Assembly (NCBI GenBank): GCA_937982065.1
Contig: CALJMO010000064.1
Span: forward strand, 1-64,000
Length of the DNA stretch: 64,000 nucleotides
DNA from: an uncultured Collinsella sp.
Lineage (GTDB): Bacteria > Actinomycetota > Coriobacteriia > Coriobacteriales > Coriobacteriaceae
Direction of reading: 5' to 3'
In this document: one piece after another, positions 26,508-34,014 of the stretch
How positions within the stretch are numbered: position 1 is the stretch's first letter
Layout of the letters: the number at the start of each line of letters is the position of its first letter
Notes under the pieces: generated by a model
The model's database searches: none
Told to the model about the DNA's origin: nothing
Seen by the model: the letters and a program-made list of their open reading frames with translations, nothing else
Translations under genes and position numbers: made by a program

Positions 26508-27491
26508 CTAGTTCACTTCGACGGGTTTGGCGCCGGGGTAGCGCTCCTCAAAGTCTAGGCGGTACTTATTGTCATTGGTGCCCGCCACGTTGTCGCGCGA
26601 CAGCGGCGCCACGATCTCATTCTTGTGATCCGCAGGCTTGGTGTATTTCAGGCTGATCTCCCAGGCATCACAGATTGCGTCAATGCGGTGATCCAGGTCG
26701 TCATACAGGGCAACGATGTCTTTCCAGGAACTGTAGTTCTTAGAGCTCGTCGGGACGTCTAGGTCCTCGACGATGTCGTAATACTGCTCGATGGTGTCCT
26801 CCGTGCGCTCGGCGACGTCGGCGAGATTTTGACGGGTGGTTCGATCCTCTTCCAGATAGCTGCCGTTGAAGTTCTGCGCGCAGCCACGGACGTAGTTGTC
26901 GAGGTCTTCGAGCAAGTCGTAGTATTCGCTCAGTCGGCGGTAGAGGTTCTGCTCGGAGAGCGTTGCTTCGCCGCCATCCTCGTCGTCATCGTCATCATCG
27001 TCGTACAGGCTGTTGGGATCGCCGAGAGGCTTTAGGTCATCGTCGTCGACGTCATGGTGCAGCTTAGCTACCTCGGCAGTCGTCTGCGTGGCGGCGTTGT
27101 CGAAAGGCTTGATCACAAAGAAAACGACCAGGGCGATGATGATCGCCACCAGCACAACAATAACGGCGATAAGCGGCCCGGTGCCGCTCTTTTTGGGAGC
27201 GGGGGTCTGTGGCGAAGCGGGCGTGTATGCGGGAGCCGGCTCCTGTTGGGGCGAGCCGCTCGCGACGGGTATGCGCTGCGTGGTCTCGACGGCCGCAGGG
27301 CTTGCGGCGGGGTCGGGGCGATAGGCGAGGGGGTCGTCCGCCTTGGCTTGCGGCGTATCAAGGGAGCCGGTCTGCTCAAAAGCGGGCTGGCTATCGCTCG
27401 CGACTGTTTGCTCAACGGGTGCACCGCACGAGGTGCAGAACTTGGCATTATCTGCAAGAAGCTTGCCGCACGAGGCGCAATACCGAGACAT
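26508..27491 (-). CDS. Zinc-ribbon membrane protein of unknown function
   Basis: A 327-residue protein with an N-terminal zinc ribbon (Cys5, Cys8, Cys19, Cys22). A Pro/Ala-rich linker follows, then one strong transmembrane segment (about residues 107-130, LIAVIVVLVAIIIALVVFFV). An Asp-rich run (DDDDDDDED) and a helical C-terminal domain of about 150 residues rich in Tyr/Asp/Glu complete it. The zinc end should be cytoplasmic. An AAAGGAGT site precedes the ATG. Such zinc_ribbon_2 plus TM proteins are common in gut Gram-positives without a known function. Convergent with topA. Confidence 0.82.
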   Translation of the reverse strand: MSRYCASCGKLLADNAKFCTSCGAPVEQTVASDSQPAFEQTGSLDTPQAKADDPLAYRPDPAASPAAVETTQRIPVASGSPQQEPAPAYTPASPQTPAPKKSGTGPLIAVIVVLVAIIIALVVFFVIKPFDNAATQTTAEVAKLHHDVDDDDLKPLGDPNSLYDDDDDDDEDGGEATLSEQNLYRRLSEYYDLLEDLDNYVRGCAQNFNGSYLEEDRTTRQNLADVAERTEDTIEQYYDIVEDLDVPTSSKNYSSWKDIVALYDDLDHRIDAICDAWEISLKYTKPADHKNEIVAPLSRDNVAGTNDNKYRLDFEERYPGAKPVEVN

Positions 27492-27559
27492 TGCCACTCC
27501 TTTCGCCACATTTCAATGCAATACGACGATTATACCCAGCGTCCAAAATTCCCCATCAT

Positions 27560-27628
27560 AAGTTGCGGTGAAATAGGGACTGTTTGGCGGTCTCAGAGCT
27601 TCAATCAGTCCCTATTTCACCGCAACTT
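27560..27628. repeat. Perfect 22-bp inverted repeat before tmk
   Basis: AAGTTGCGGTGAAATAGGGACT at 27560-27581 is repeated inverted without mismatch at 27607-27628. The loop contains GTTTGGCGGTCTC. It lies between divergent genes (zinc-ribbon protein and tmk), so it is unlikely to be a normal terminator. It shares AGGGAC...TTTGGCGG with the bgl leader element. Confidence 0.85.
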
Positions 27629-27730
27629 CGGAAAGGCGCCTTTGGTCATTGGGGACGCACCGAGCACTGGGGTATCATGGCTTGGTTGATATATCTGCAT
27701 TTACGCGCCTTGTAGGAAGGGGCTGCGCCC

Positions 27731-28414
27731 ATGGCTTTTGAGCCCGCTCAACATAGCTTTATCACGCTCGAGGGCGTCGATGGCGCCGGCAAGTCCACGC
27801 AGGCGCGCCTGCTTGCCCGCGCTCTTGAACTCGCTGGCTACCAGGTTGTGAGCCTGCGCGAGCCGGGCGGTACCGCCATCAGCGAAAAGATCCGCGCCCT
27901 GCTGCTCGACCCCGCCAACACGGCGATGGGCGACACCTGCGAGCTGCTGCTCTACGAGGCAGCGCGTGCCCAGCTGGTGCACGAGGTCATCGCCCCCGCC
28001 CTCGCGGCCGGCAAGGTGGTCCTGTGCGACCGCTTCTACGATTCCACGACCTGCTATCAGGCGTTTGCCGACGGCCTCGATCGCCAGATGGTGCGCGATG
28101 CCAACAACCTGGCCGTTGCGGGGACGCACCCGGCGCTCACACTCGTCTACCACATCACGCCCGAGCAGGCGGCGCTGCGCATGGCAGCCCGTGGCGCGGC
28201 AGATCGCATGGAGGCTAAGGGCATGGCCTTCCAAGAGCGTGTCTACCAGGGTTTTTGCGCAATTGCCGCCGAGGAGCCAAACCGCGTAAAGCTCATCGAC
28301 GCCACTGCGACCGTCGAGGAAGTCTTCGAGAAGACGGTTGAGCAGGTTCGCGTCTACGGCCTCGACATTTCCCAGGACGCCGTCACCGCCGCGCTTGCCA
28401 AGGGGGCCGAGTAA
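27731..28414 (+). CDS. tmk: Thymidylate kinase
   Basis: A 227-residue kinase converting dTMP to dTDP. The P-loop is LEGVDGAGKSTQ. The DR-x motif is LCDRFYDSTTCYQAF and the substrate Arg lies in REPGGTAISEKIR. The lid region follows around RGAADRMEAKG. Length is typical. holB starts 1 bp after its stop, an order (tmk-holB-ricT) conserved in Gram-positive bacteria. Confidence 0.96.
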   Translation: MAFEPAQHSFITLEGVDGAGKSTQARLLARALELAGYQVVSLREPGGTAISEKIRALLLDPANTAMGDTCELLLYEAARAQLVHEVIAPALAAGKVVLCDRFYDSTTCYQAFADGLDRQMVRDANNLAVAGTHPALTLVYHITPEQAALRMAARGAADRMEAKGMAFQERVYQGFCAIAAEEPNRVKLIDATATVEEVFEKTVEQVRVYGLDISQDAVTAALAKGAE

Positions 28415-28415
28415 C

Positions 28416-29543
28416 ATGGCCCCCGCTCAGGCAAGTCTGCTGGCCAAGCTCAACACCCAAGAGCGCGTGCGCGACTTTTTGACCAATGCCGTCGCCAGCG
28501 GTCGTGCATCGCACGCCTACCTGTTTTTGGGCGCGCCCGGCGCGGGCAAGCTCGACGCCGCGTGGGCGCTCGCCCAAGCCTTCCTGTGCGAGCAGGATGG
28601 CTGCGGCTCATGCGATAGCTGCGTGCGCGTCGCCCGCCATACGCACCCCGACGTGCACTATTACACGCCCGAGAGCGCCACGGGCTACCTCATCGCCCAG
28701 ACGCGCGAGCTACTCGACGACGTGCCCCTGGCGCCCATCCGCGCCAAGGCCAAGGTCTACATCATTGACCGTGCCGAGCAGCTGCGCGCCAACACCGCCA
28801 ACGCGCTGCTCAAAACACTCGAGGAGCCGCCCGAGGGCGTTATGTTTATCTTGCTGGGCACCTCGGCAGACGTGATGTTGCCCACCATCGTGAGCCGCTG
28901 TCAGTTCGTGCCGTTTCGGCTGGTGTCGCCCGCCGTCGCCGCGCAGGCCGTGAGCCGCGCCACCGGTCAGGACCCTGCGCGTTGCCGCATGGCCGTCGCC
29001 GTGGCGGGAAGCCCCACGCGTGGCATCGAGTTCCTCAAGAGCGCCGAGCGCCAGGACGCCCGCCGTCAGATGGTTCGCGCCATCGATTCGCTCATCGCCG
29101 CCGACGAGGCCGACGTGCTCAGCCGCGCCAAGTCGCTCATCGTCGCCGTTAAGGCGCCGCTCGCCGAGGTCAAGTCCACGCAGGAAAAGGTGCTCGAGCA
29201 AAACGCCGATTACCTGTCGCGTGGAGCATTGAAGCAGCTTGAGGACCGCAACAAGCGCGAACTCAACGCGCGCGAGCGTTCGGGTATCATGGAAGCGCTG
29301 GCGAGTGCGCGGACGCTCATGCGCGACGTGCTGCTGACGCTTCAGGACGAGGCGGCCGACGTAGTGAACGAAGACGTGCGCGACACGATCGGGCGGCTTG
29401 CCGCCGCGACCAATGTTGCGGGTGCCACGCGGGCGCTCGAGGCAGTCGCGACCGCCGAGCGCAACATCGCCAGAAACGTTACTCCCCAGCTGGCCATCGA
29501 GGTCATGCTGTTCGATATCAGGAAGGCACTGAAATGCCGTTAG
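28416..29543 (+). CDS. holB: DNA polymerase III delta' subunit
   Basis: A 375-residue clamp-loader subunit. It shows the AAA+ fold with degenerate P-loop FLGAPGAGKLDAAWALA, a Cys4 zinc module (CEQDGCGSCDSCVRVARHTHPD region), the Walker-B-like VYIIDRAEQL and sensor-1 region NALLKTLEEPPEGVMFILL, and the SRC motif VSRCQFVPF. It opens and loads the beta clamp with DnaX and HolA. ATG 28416 lies right after the tmk stop. Its end overlaps ricT by 10 bp. Confidence 0.93.
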   Translation: MAPAQASLLAKLNTQERVRDFLTNAVASGRASHAYLFLGAPGAGKLDAAWALAQAFLCEQDGCGSCDSCVRVARHTHPDVHYYTPESATGYLIAQTRELLDDVPLAPIRAKAKVYIIDRAEQLRANTANALLKTLEEPPEGVMFILLGTSADVMLPTIVSRCQFVPFRLVSPAVAAQAVSRATGQDPARCRMAVAVAGSPTRGIEFLKSAERQDARRQMVRAIDSLIAADEADVLSRAKSLIVAVKAPLAEVKSTQEKVLEQNADYLSRGALKQLEDRNKRELNARERSGIMEALASARTLMRDVLLTLQDEAADVVNEDVRDTIGRLAAATNVAGATRALEAVATAERNIARNVTPQLAIEVMLFDIRKALKCR

Positions 29544-31234
29544 TCGTACCCGTTAAGTTTACCTACGCCTCGCGCGACCTGTGGTTCGATCCGCAGGATC
29601 TGGATATCCTCGAGGCCGATTATGCCATTTGCTCCACCGAGCGCGGAACCGAGATCGGCCTGGTCACGGCCGATCCCTTCGAGGTGCCGCAAGATGAGAT
29701 CGGTCAGCCGCTTAAGCCCGTGCTGCGCGTGGCGAGCGACATCGACCTGCAGCTTGCCGACGACCTGGCTATCCAGGGCGACGAGGCCATGGTCGACTTC
29801 CGCCGCCTGGTCAAGGAGCTCGACCTCGAGATGAAGCCGGTCGGCGTCGAGTACCTGTTTGGCGGCGAGAAGGCCGTGTTCTACTTTGCGGCCGAGGAGC
29901 GCGTCGATTTTCGTCAGCTTGTCAAGGACCTGTCCTCGACGCTGCACATTCGCGTCGACATGCGCCAGATCGGCGTGCGCGACGAGACTCGCCTGGTGGG
30001 CGGCTATGCCCAGTGCGGCCAGGAGCTCTGTTGCACGCGCTTTGGCGGACAGTTTGAGCCCGTCTCGATTCGCATGGCAAAAGAGCAGGACCTGCCGCTC
30101 AACTCGTCCAAGATCAGCGGCGTGTGCGGCCGCCTGATGTGCTGCCTGCGTTATGAGTTCGAGGCGTACAAGGACTTTAAGAGCCGTGCGCCCAAAAAGA
30201 AGACGCTCATCGATACGCCGCTCGGTAAGGCGCGTATCCAGGAGTATGACACGCCGCGTGAGCAGCTGGTGCTGCGCCTGGAGAACGGCAAAGTCTTTAA
30301 GGTCAACCTGGCCGATATGACGTGCTCGGAGGGCTGCAAAAAGAAGGCTGCCGAGCAGGGCTGCAACTGCCGCCCCGATTGCGTGACGCGCGATGTGCTC
30401 GAGCGCATCGAATCGCCCGAGATGCGCCTGGCGCTCATGGAACTCGATCGCGAGAACGGCGTCGACGTGGGCGATGGTCTGTCGAGTGCCGACCGTCTGG
30501 CGGGCATATCGATGCCCAAGCGCCGTCGTCGCGATGCCGAATCCGATGCTCGCGCCGGTCAGGGCCAGGGCGAGGGCCGTGGCCGCGGAAAAGGCCGCGG
30601 TAAGGCCGAGACACCTGAGGCCGAGGGGGCGGCCGATGGCCGTCGCCGTCGCAAGCGCGCGGGCTCGGGCGATGCTACCGAGGTTGCAGCCGCGGGCAAG
30701 AACGCCTCTCGCGAGCGCGAGGTTCAGCAGCCCCAGCAGCAGAATCGCGGCGGCGGCATGAACCCCACACGTCGCCGCCGCCGTCATCTGTCGAGCGAGG
30801 AGCGCGAGGACGCCTTCCGCGCCGCAGCTGCTCGCGAGGCCGGTGCCGCTTCCAAGGGCGCCTCGGCCTCCGATGCGCCTGTCGACAAGAGCGGCAAGTC
30901 ACGTGGCGAGGAGGAGCGCGCGCCGCGTCCGCGCCGTCGCCATTCCTCGGGCGCGCAACAGAAGCCCTCAGTGCCCTCCGTGGCCGATCAGGTCTCGGAT
31001 GGCGAGGTCAAGGTCACGCGCCGTCGTCCCGGGGATGGCGGGGGAGCGGCTGCCAAGGCTTCGCGTGGCGCCGCTCGCGACGAGCGCGAGCCGCGCGAGA
31101 ATCGCGGTGGCGAGGGCTCGGCCGACCAGGGTCAAAAGCGCCGTCGCCGTCGTCGTTCCCGCAAGCCGCGCCAGGATGGTGGCGAGGGCTCGACCCCGTC
31201 TTCGTCCGCACCACAACCGCCCGCCGGCGAATAA
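29534..31234 (+). CDS. ricT: PSP1-domain protein RicT (YaaT)
   Basis: A 566-residue protein. Residues about 1-260 form the PSP1/RicT domain: VPVKFTYASRDLWFDP, VGGYAQCGQELCCTRFGG, SGVCGRLMCCLRYEFEAYKDF. In Bacillus RicT acts with RicA/RicF in a complex bearing FeS clusters that tunes RNase Y processing. The conserved cysteines are present. Residues about 310-566 are an extra low-complexity tail packed with Arg, Lys, Gly and Ala runs, likely nucleic-acid-binding; Bacillus RicT is about 275 residues. Overlaps holB by 10 bp. Confidence 0.9.
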   Translation: MPLVVPVKFTYASRDLWFDPQDLDILEADYAICSTERGTEIGLVTADPFEVPQDEIGQPLKPVLRVASDIDLQLADDLAIQGDEAMVDFRRLVKELDLEMKPVGVEYLFGGEKAVFYFAAEERVDFRQLVKDLSSTLHIRVDMRQIGVRDETRLVGGYAQCGQELCCTRFGGQFEPVSIRMAKEQDLPLNSSKISGVCGRLMCCLRYEFEAYKDFKSRAPKKKTLIDTPLGKARIQEYDTPREQLVLRLENGKVFKVNLADMTCSEGCKKKAAEQGCNCRPDCVTRDVLERIESPEMRLALMELDRENGVDVGDGLSSADRLAGISMPKRRRRDAESDARAGQGQGEGRGRGKGRGKAETPEAEGAADGRRRRKRAGSGDATEVAAAGKNASREREVQQPQQQNRGGGMNPTRRRRRHLSSEEREDAFRAAAAREAGAASKGASASDAPVDKSGKSRGEEERAPRPRRRHSSGAQQKPSVPSVADQVSDGEVKVTRRRPGDGGGAAAKASRGAARDEREPRENRGGEGSADQGQKRRRRRRSRKPRQDGGEGSTPSSSAPQPPAGE

Positions 31235-31298
31235 CGCCCGCGAGCGGATTTAACCCGCCTTGCCCCGAGCGCATCGGGGTATCATAGCGCCGAATCAA

Positions 31299-31332
31299 CA
31301 ACCCTCCCTGCGATCGAGCGTAGGGAGGGTTG
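31299..31332 (+). promoter_or_regulatory. Hairpin that masks the comF ribosome site
   Basis: CAACCCTCCCT pairs perfectly over 11 bp with AGGGAGGGTTG across a 12-base loop. The right arm contains the GGGAGGG ribosome site of comF, whose TTG starts four bases after the stem. It could be a ricT terminator used as a translational lock. No T-run beyond TTGTGTCTTG. Confidence 0.6.
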
Positions 31333-31336
31333 TGTC

Positions 31337-32143
31337 TTGAAGAGCCATCTGAACATATTGAGCCGTCTGCAGAGTGCCGGTGCCCTACCGTTTGCGGACG
31401 AATTGCTACCGTTTGCCGAGCGCGCGACGTACGAGGCGCTCGAGGCATTGTCGCCAACACGATGTACCGGCTGCGAGCGCGCCGGTGCGCTTATTTGCCA
31501 AGACTGCCTGGCCGCGCTCACGCTCATCGACCCACGTCATAGCTGCACCCGATGTGGCGCCCCGTTTGGGGATTTGCTGTGCACTGAGTGTTCGGTCGAG
31601 GGCACGTCTTCGGCAATGGCGGAGGCGCTCGACCGCTGCCTGGCGTGCGCCGTCTATGCGCATCCGCTGCCGCGCATCATTAAAGCGTACAAGGATGCGG
31701 GCGAGCGACGTCTGGCTCCGTATCTGGCGGAGCTGCTCTACGACACCGCCCTGCATGCCCAGGTCGTAGCTCCCGATCGCTACGGAGGCGTGCTTCCCGG
31801 TGCGGATGCGGTGGTGTTTGTGCCTGCGACGGCGGCAGCGTTTCGGCGGCGTGGTTTTGATCATATGGAGGCTATTGCGCGCCCATTTTGCGAGCTGTCG
31901 GGTGTTCCTCTGCTCGATGCTCTCGTCAAGTACGGGCATGGCGACCAGCGCGAACTCGGTCGTGAGGAGCGCCGCGAGCGTGCCCGAGGTATGTACGAGA
32001 CGGTTGAGGACGTGCACGGCCGCCGCCTGCTGCTTATCGACGACGTTATCACCACGGGTGCGACGATGGCAGCGGCTTCGGCGGAACTCAAGCGCGCTGG
32101 TGCCACGGCCGTTGATGGCCTCGCTATCGCACGCGTTTGGTAG
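31337..32143 (+). CDS. comF: ComF-family phosphoribosyltransferase-like protein
   Basis: A 268-residue ComFC-type protein. The N-terminal zinc region has four CxxC pairs (CTGCERAG, CQDC, CTRCGAPF, CTEC). The PRTase domain has the PRPP loop LLLIDDVITTGATMAAAS. In naturally competent bacteria ComFC helps import or process transforming DNA; many non-competent species keep it. TTG start inferred from the GGGAGGG site eight bases upstream. The gene order comF ... hpf is common in Gram-positives. Confidence 0.9.
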   Translation: MKSHLNILSRLQSAGALPFADELLPFAERATYEALEALSPTRCTGCERAGALICQDCLAALTLIDPRHSCTRCGAPFGDLLCTECSVEGTSSAMAEALDRCLACAVYAHPLPRIIKAYKDAGERRLAPYLAELLYDTALHAQVVAPDRYGGVLPGADAVVFVPATAAAFRRRGFDHMEAIARPFCELSGVPLLDALVKYGHGDQRELGREERRERARGMYETVEDVHGRRLLLIDDVITTGATMAAASAELKRAGATAVDGLAIARVW

Positions 32144-32145
32144 GG

Positions 32146-33264
32146 GTGGTTCAGACGGCAATAAAGATCGGGCAGCGTGGCAAGCCTGCAAGCGAGCAGC
32201 TGGCTGCTTCCGTAATTCTGACGGGCGCCTCGGCGCTACGCATGATGCGCGCCGAACGCCGGCAGATGGGCTACATAAGCTGGAAGGACCTCGATTCCGA
32301 TGAAGAGCGCCGTGTGCTGCGCACGTCGTCGCCCTCGACCGAGGACATCTATCTTCCCGACTTGGTGCGGATTGGGGCCGCAAGCGGCGAGGTGCAAGAA
32401 GATCTTTGCTTGCTGGTGGGATCTGCGGCGCAGCGCCGCCGCATGCCTGGCGTGGGCTGGTCCGTATGCTCCGGGTTGCCCGCCGGCTCGATTCTAGAGG
32501 TGGAACCGGGGGTGTGCAGTCTATCTCCCGAGGCCCTTTGTGTTGTCGTCGCCCGCGAGGTCGGCTGTATCCAGGCATTTGCCCTGGCCCAGGAGCTGTG
32601 CTCTAAGATTTCGCTGAGTGATCGCGGGAAGTATCTGCCTCCCTACACCTCGCCCGTTACGAATAAGCTTGCAAAGGACAAGGACCAGCCAGCAGACGTG
32701 GGCTACTTTGAGGTTGAGCCGGTGCTGACGCCCGATCGTCTGGCAGATTACCTCGCGGTATGCAAGGGGAATGCGGCCAAACAACTGCAGCGTCTGTGTC
32801 CCTACTTGTCAGAAAACCTGCGCTCGCCCATGGAGTGCATCATGCTCGCTCTGTTTTCGCTTCCGTTTTCCTATGGCGGATTTGCCTGCGGTCCCTTTAA
32901 GACCGACTACAAGATTGAGTTCGATGACCGCGCGCAGGCAATCTCGGGGATGCCGCATGCAGTTTGCGATGCGTATCAGGAGGCAGCCCGGTTTGACCTG
33001 GAATACAACGGTGAGCTGGGTCATTCCTCCCGGAGGGGACGTATCCATGATGAAAAACGCAACACGGGCTTGATTACTATGGGAATCGAGGTCGCGACGG
33101 TCAACAACGAAATGCTCCGCGACATGGAAGCGATGGAAGCGCTCGCATGGCGCATCCACCAGCGTATGGGTAAGCGATATCAGAATCGCGTAGAGGCTCG
33201 TCGAAAGAGGCAAGATGCTCTGCTGAATACGCTCCGAGCGTGCTTTGGGCTCAAGCCAGCGTAA
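32146..33264 (+). CDS. Hypothetical protein with DUF559/Vsr-like C-terminus
   Basis: A protein of about 372 residues of a type frequent in Coriobacteriia, without a known function. The N-terminal half has no motif I recognise. The last 100 residues read FDLEYNGELGHSSRRGRIHDEKRN then LITMGIEVATV, the pattern of DUF559/Vsr-like PD-(D/E)xK proteins (D-x-EYNG...H...D..R...L...G), although key acidic positions are not certain. LRSPMECIMLALFSLPF upstream also fits that family. The start is uncertain: GTG 32146 and TTG 32137 are both possible; it abuts or overlaps the comF stop. Confidence 0.65.
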   Translation: MVQTAIKIGQRGKPASEQLAASVILTGASALRMMRAERRQMGYISWKDLDSDEERRVLRTSSPSTEDIYLPDLVRIGAASGEVQEDLCLLVGSAAQRRRMPGVGWSVCSGLPAGSILEVEPGVCSLSPEALCVVVAREVGCIQAFALAQELCSKISLSDRGKYLPPYTSPVTNKLAKDKDQPADVGYFEVEPVLTPDRLADYLAVCKGNAAKQLQRLCPYLSENLRSPMECIMLALFSLPFSYGGFACGPFKTDYKIEFDDRAQAISGMPHAVCDAYQEAARFDLEYNGELGHSSRRGRIHDEKRNTGLITMGIEVATVNNEMLRDMEAMEALAWRIHQRMGKRYQNRVEARRKRQDALLNTLRACFGLKPA

Positions 33265-33299
33265 AACTATGGCTTTATAGGGGGTCTGTTATATGCTCT

Positions 33300-33514
33300 G
33301 TGCAAAAAACGGCAAATATGAGTACTGTTACTAGATTAGTGACAGCAAAAACAAAGAAACTTGGGCCGAAAATCTGGATTCAGCGAAGAGATAATAAACG
33401 AATGTGGAATATCTTGGCGCCAAGCAGGCTGTGCGGAACTCAAAAAGGGCTCGTGAGGCGGTAATACGCTGCTACTAAATTGGTGACAGTACTCATATTT
33501 GCCGTTTTTTGCAC
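33300..33514. mobile_element. MITE-like element with near-perfect terminal inverted repeats
   Basis: A 215-bp element without a gene. Its ends, GTGCAAAAAACGGCAAATAT(GAGTACTGT...) at 33300-33331 and the inverse at 33483-33514, match at 31 of 32 positions, and similarity continues inwards (TACTAGATTAGTGAC / TACTAAATTGGTGAC). A divergent relative lies at 18724. I see no clear target duplication. It occupies the first part of the 750-bp gap between the 32146 gene and the lipoprotein. Confidence 0.75.
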
Positions 33515-33535
33515 ACGGCACCCTGAGACGGGTGC

Positions 33536-33564
33536 CCCGGAGCTCCCTGTGGGGGAGCTCCGGG
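33536..33564. terminator. Strong GC hairpin downstream of the MITE
   Basis: CCCGGAGCTCCC pairs with GGGAGCTCCGGG around a 5-base loop, followed by CTTCAT. A second hairpin GGCACCC-tgagac-GGGTGCC abuts on the left. It probably insulates the next promoter from upstream transcription. Confidence 0.55.
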
Positions 33565-33636
33565 CTTCATGGGGGCACGAATAGCCCGCTCCGACCTGCG
33601 AAATCTGTACTCGCGATGCGAATGACGCCCCTAACC

Positions 33637-33665
33637 TTAAACTTTAGCTTGAACTTAGCTATAAT
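33637..33665 (+). promoter_or_regulatory. Strong sigma-A-type promoter
   Basis: TTAAAC (-35, 33637-33642) and perfect TATAAT (-10, 33660-33665) with a 17-bp spacer. Transcription should start near 33672, about 340 bp before the lipoprotein start. It is the best consensus promoter I see in the window. Confidence 0.75.
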
Positions 33666-33671
33666 GCGCTT

Positions 33672-33960
33672 CGTTCCTACCAGGCTGTGGTTGCGGACGG
33701 ACGAAATGCCCGTCCTAGTCCAAGACAGACGCGGTCAAAGGGATCCACGTAAGCGACCGCGTGCGCGCGGCGCGATCATGGCGCGTCCTAGATGTAAGCC
33801 GCACCGTCCGTTCTACTTTCTTTGGGGCAATACCGCCTCGCGGGCGAGCGGGTCAGTCGTGAAGGTGGCTGCGGCCTCCCGAGCAAACACCCCGGTGCGC
33901 AAGTGTGGGGTCAAATACCAGGTCAGCTGGTGGGAACAATCTGATATTCCGCGCAACGCA
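33672..33960 (+). ncRNA. Candidate structured RNA, possibly raiA-motif type
   Basis: About 290 nt after a near-consensus promoter with many compact stems: GGACGG/CCGTCC (33695-33716), GACGCGGTC...GACCGCGTG (33728-33763), CCGCCTCGC/GAGCGG (33833-33851), ACCAG/CTGGT (33917-33931). There is no plausible ribosome site or start in it. The raiA-motif RNA of Firmicutes and Actinobacteria is known to sit near comFC and raiA/hpf genes, and the same neighbours flank this stretch. I cannot match the consensus by eye. It could instead be the long 5' leader of the lipoprotein gene. Confidence 0.4.
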
Positions 33961-34014
33961 CGGATCGTATACGACACAGAAGGCAGGGTAGTGGACATGG
34001 TGAGGGGCAGCTTG

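Noticed and set aside
33672..33830. Ribosomal protein L10-type leader
   Set aside because: Some stems and flanking bases recall it, but no rplJ/rplL gene follows and I could not match the consensus. Kept only as an unspecified structured RNA candidate.
33499..34014. An N-terminal extension of the lipoprotein by 172 codons
   Set aside because: It would cover a consensus promoter and structured RNA region and would place the signal peptide and lipobox in the middle of the protein. The start at 34015 has the best ribosome site.
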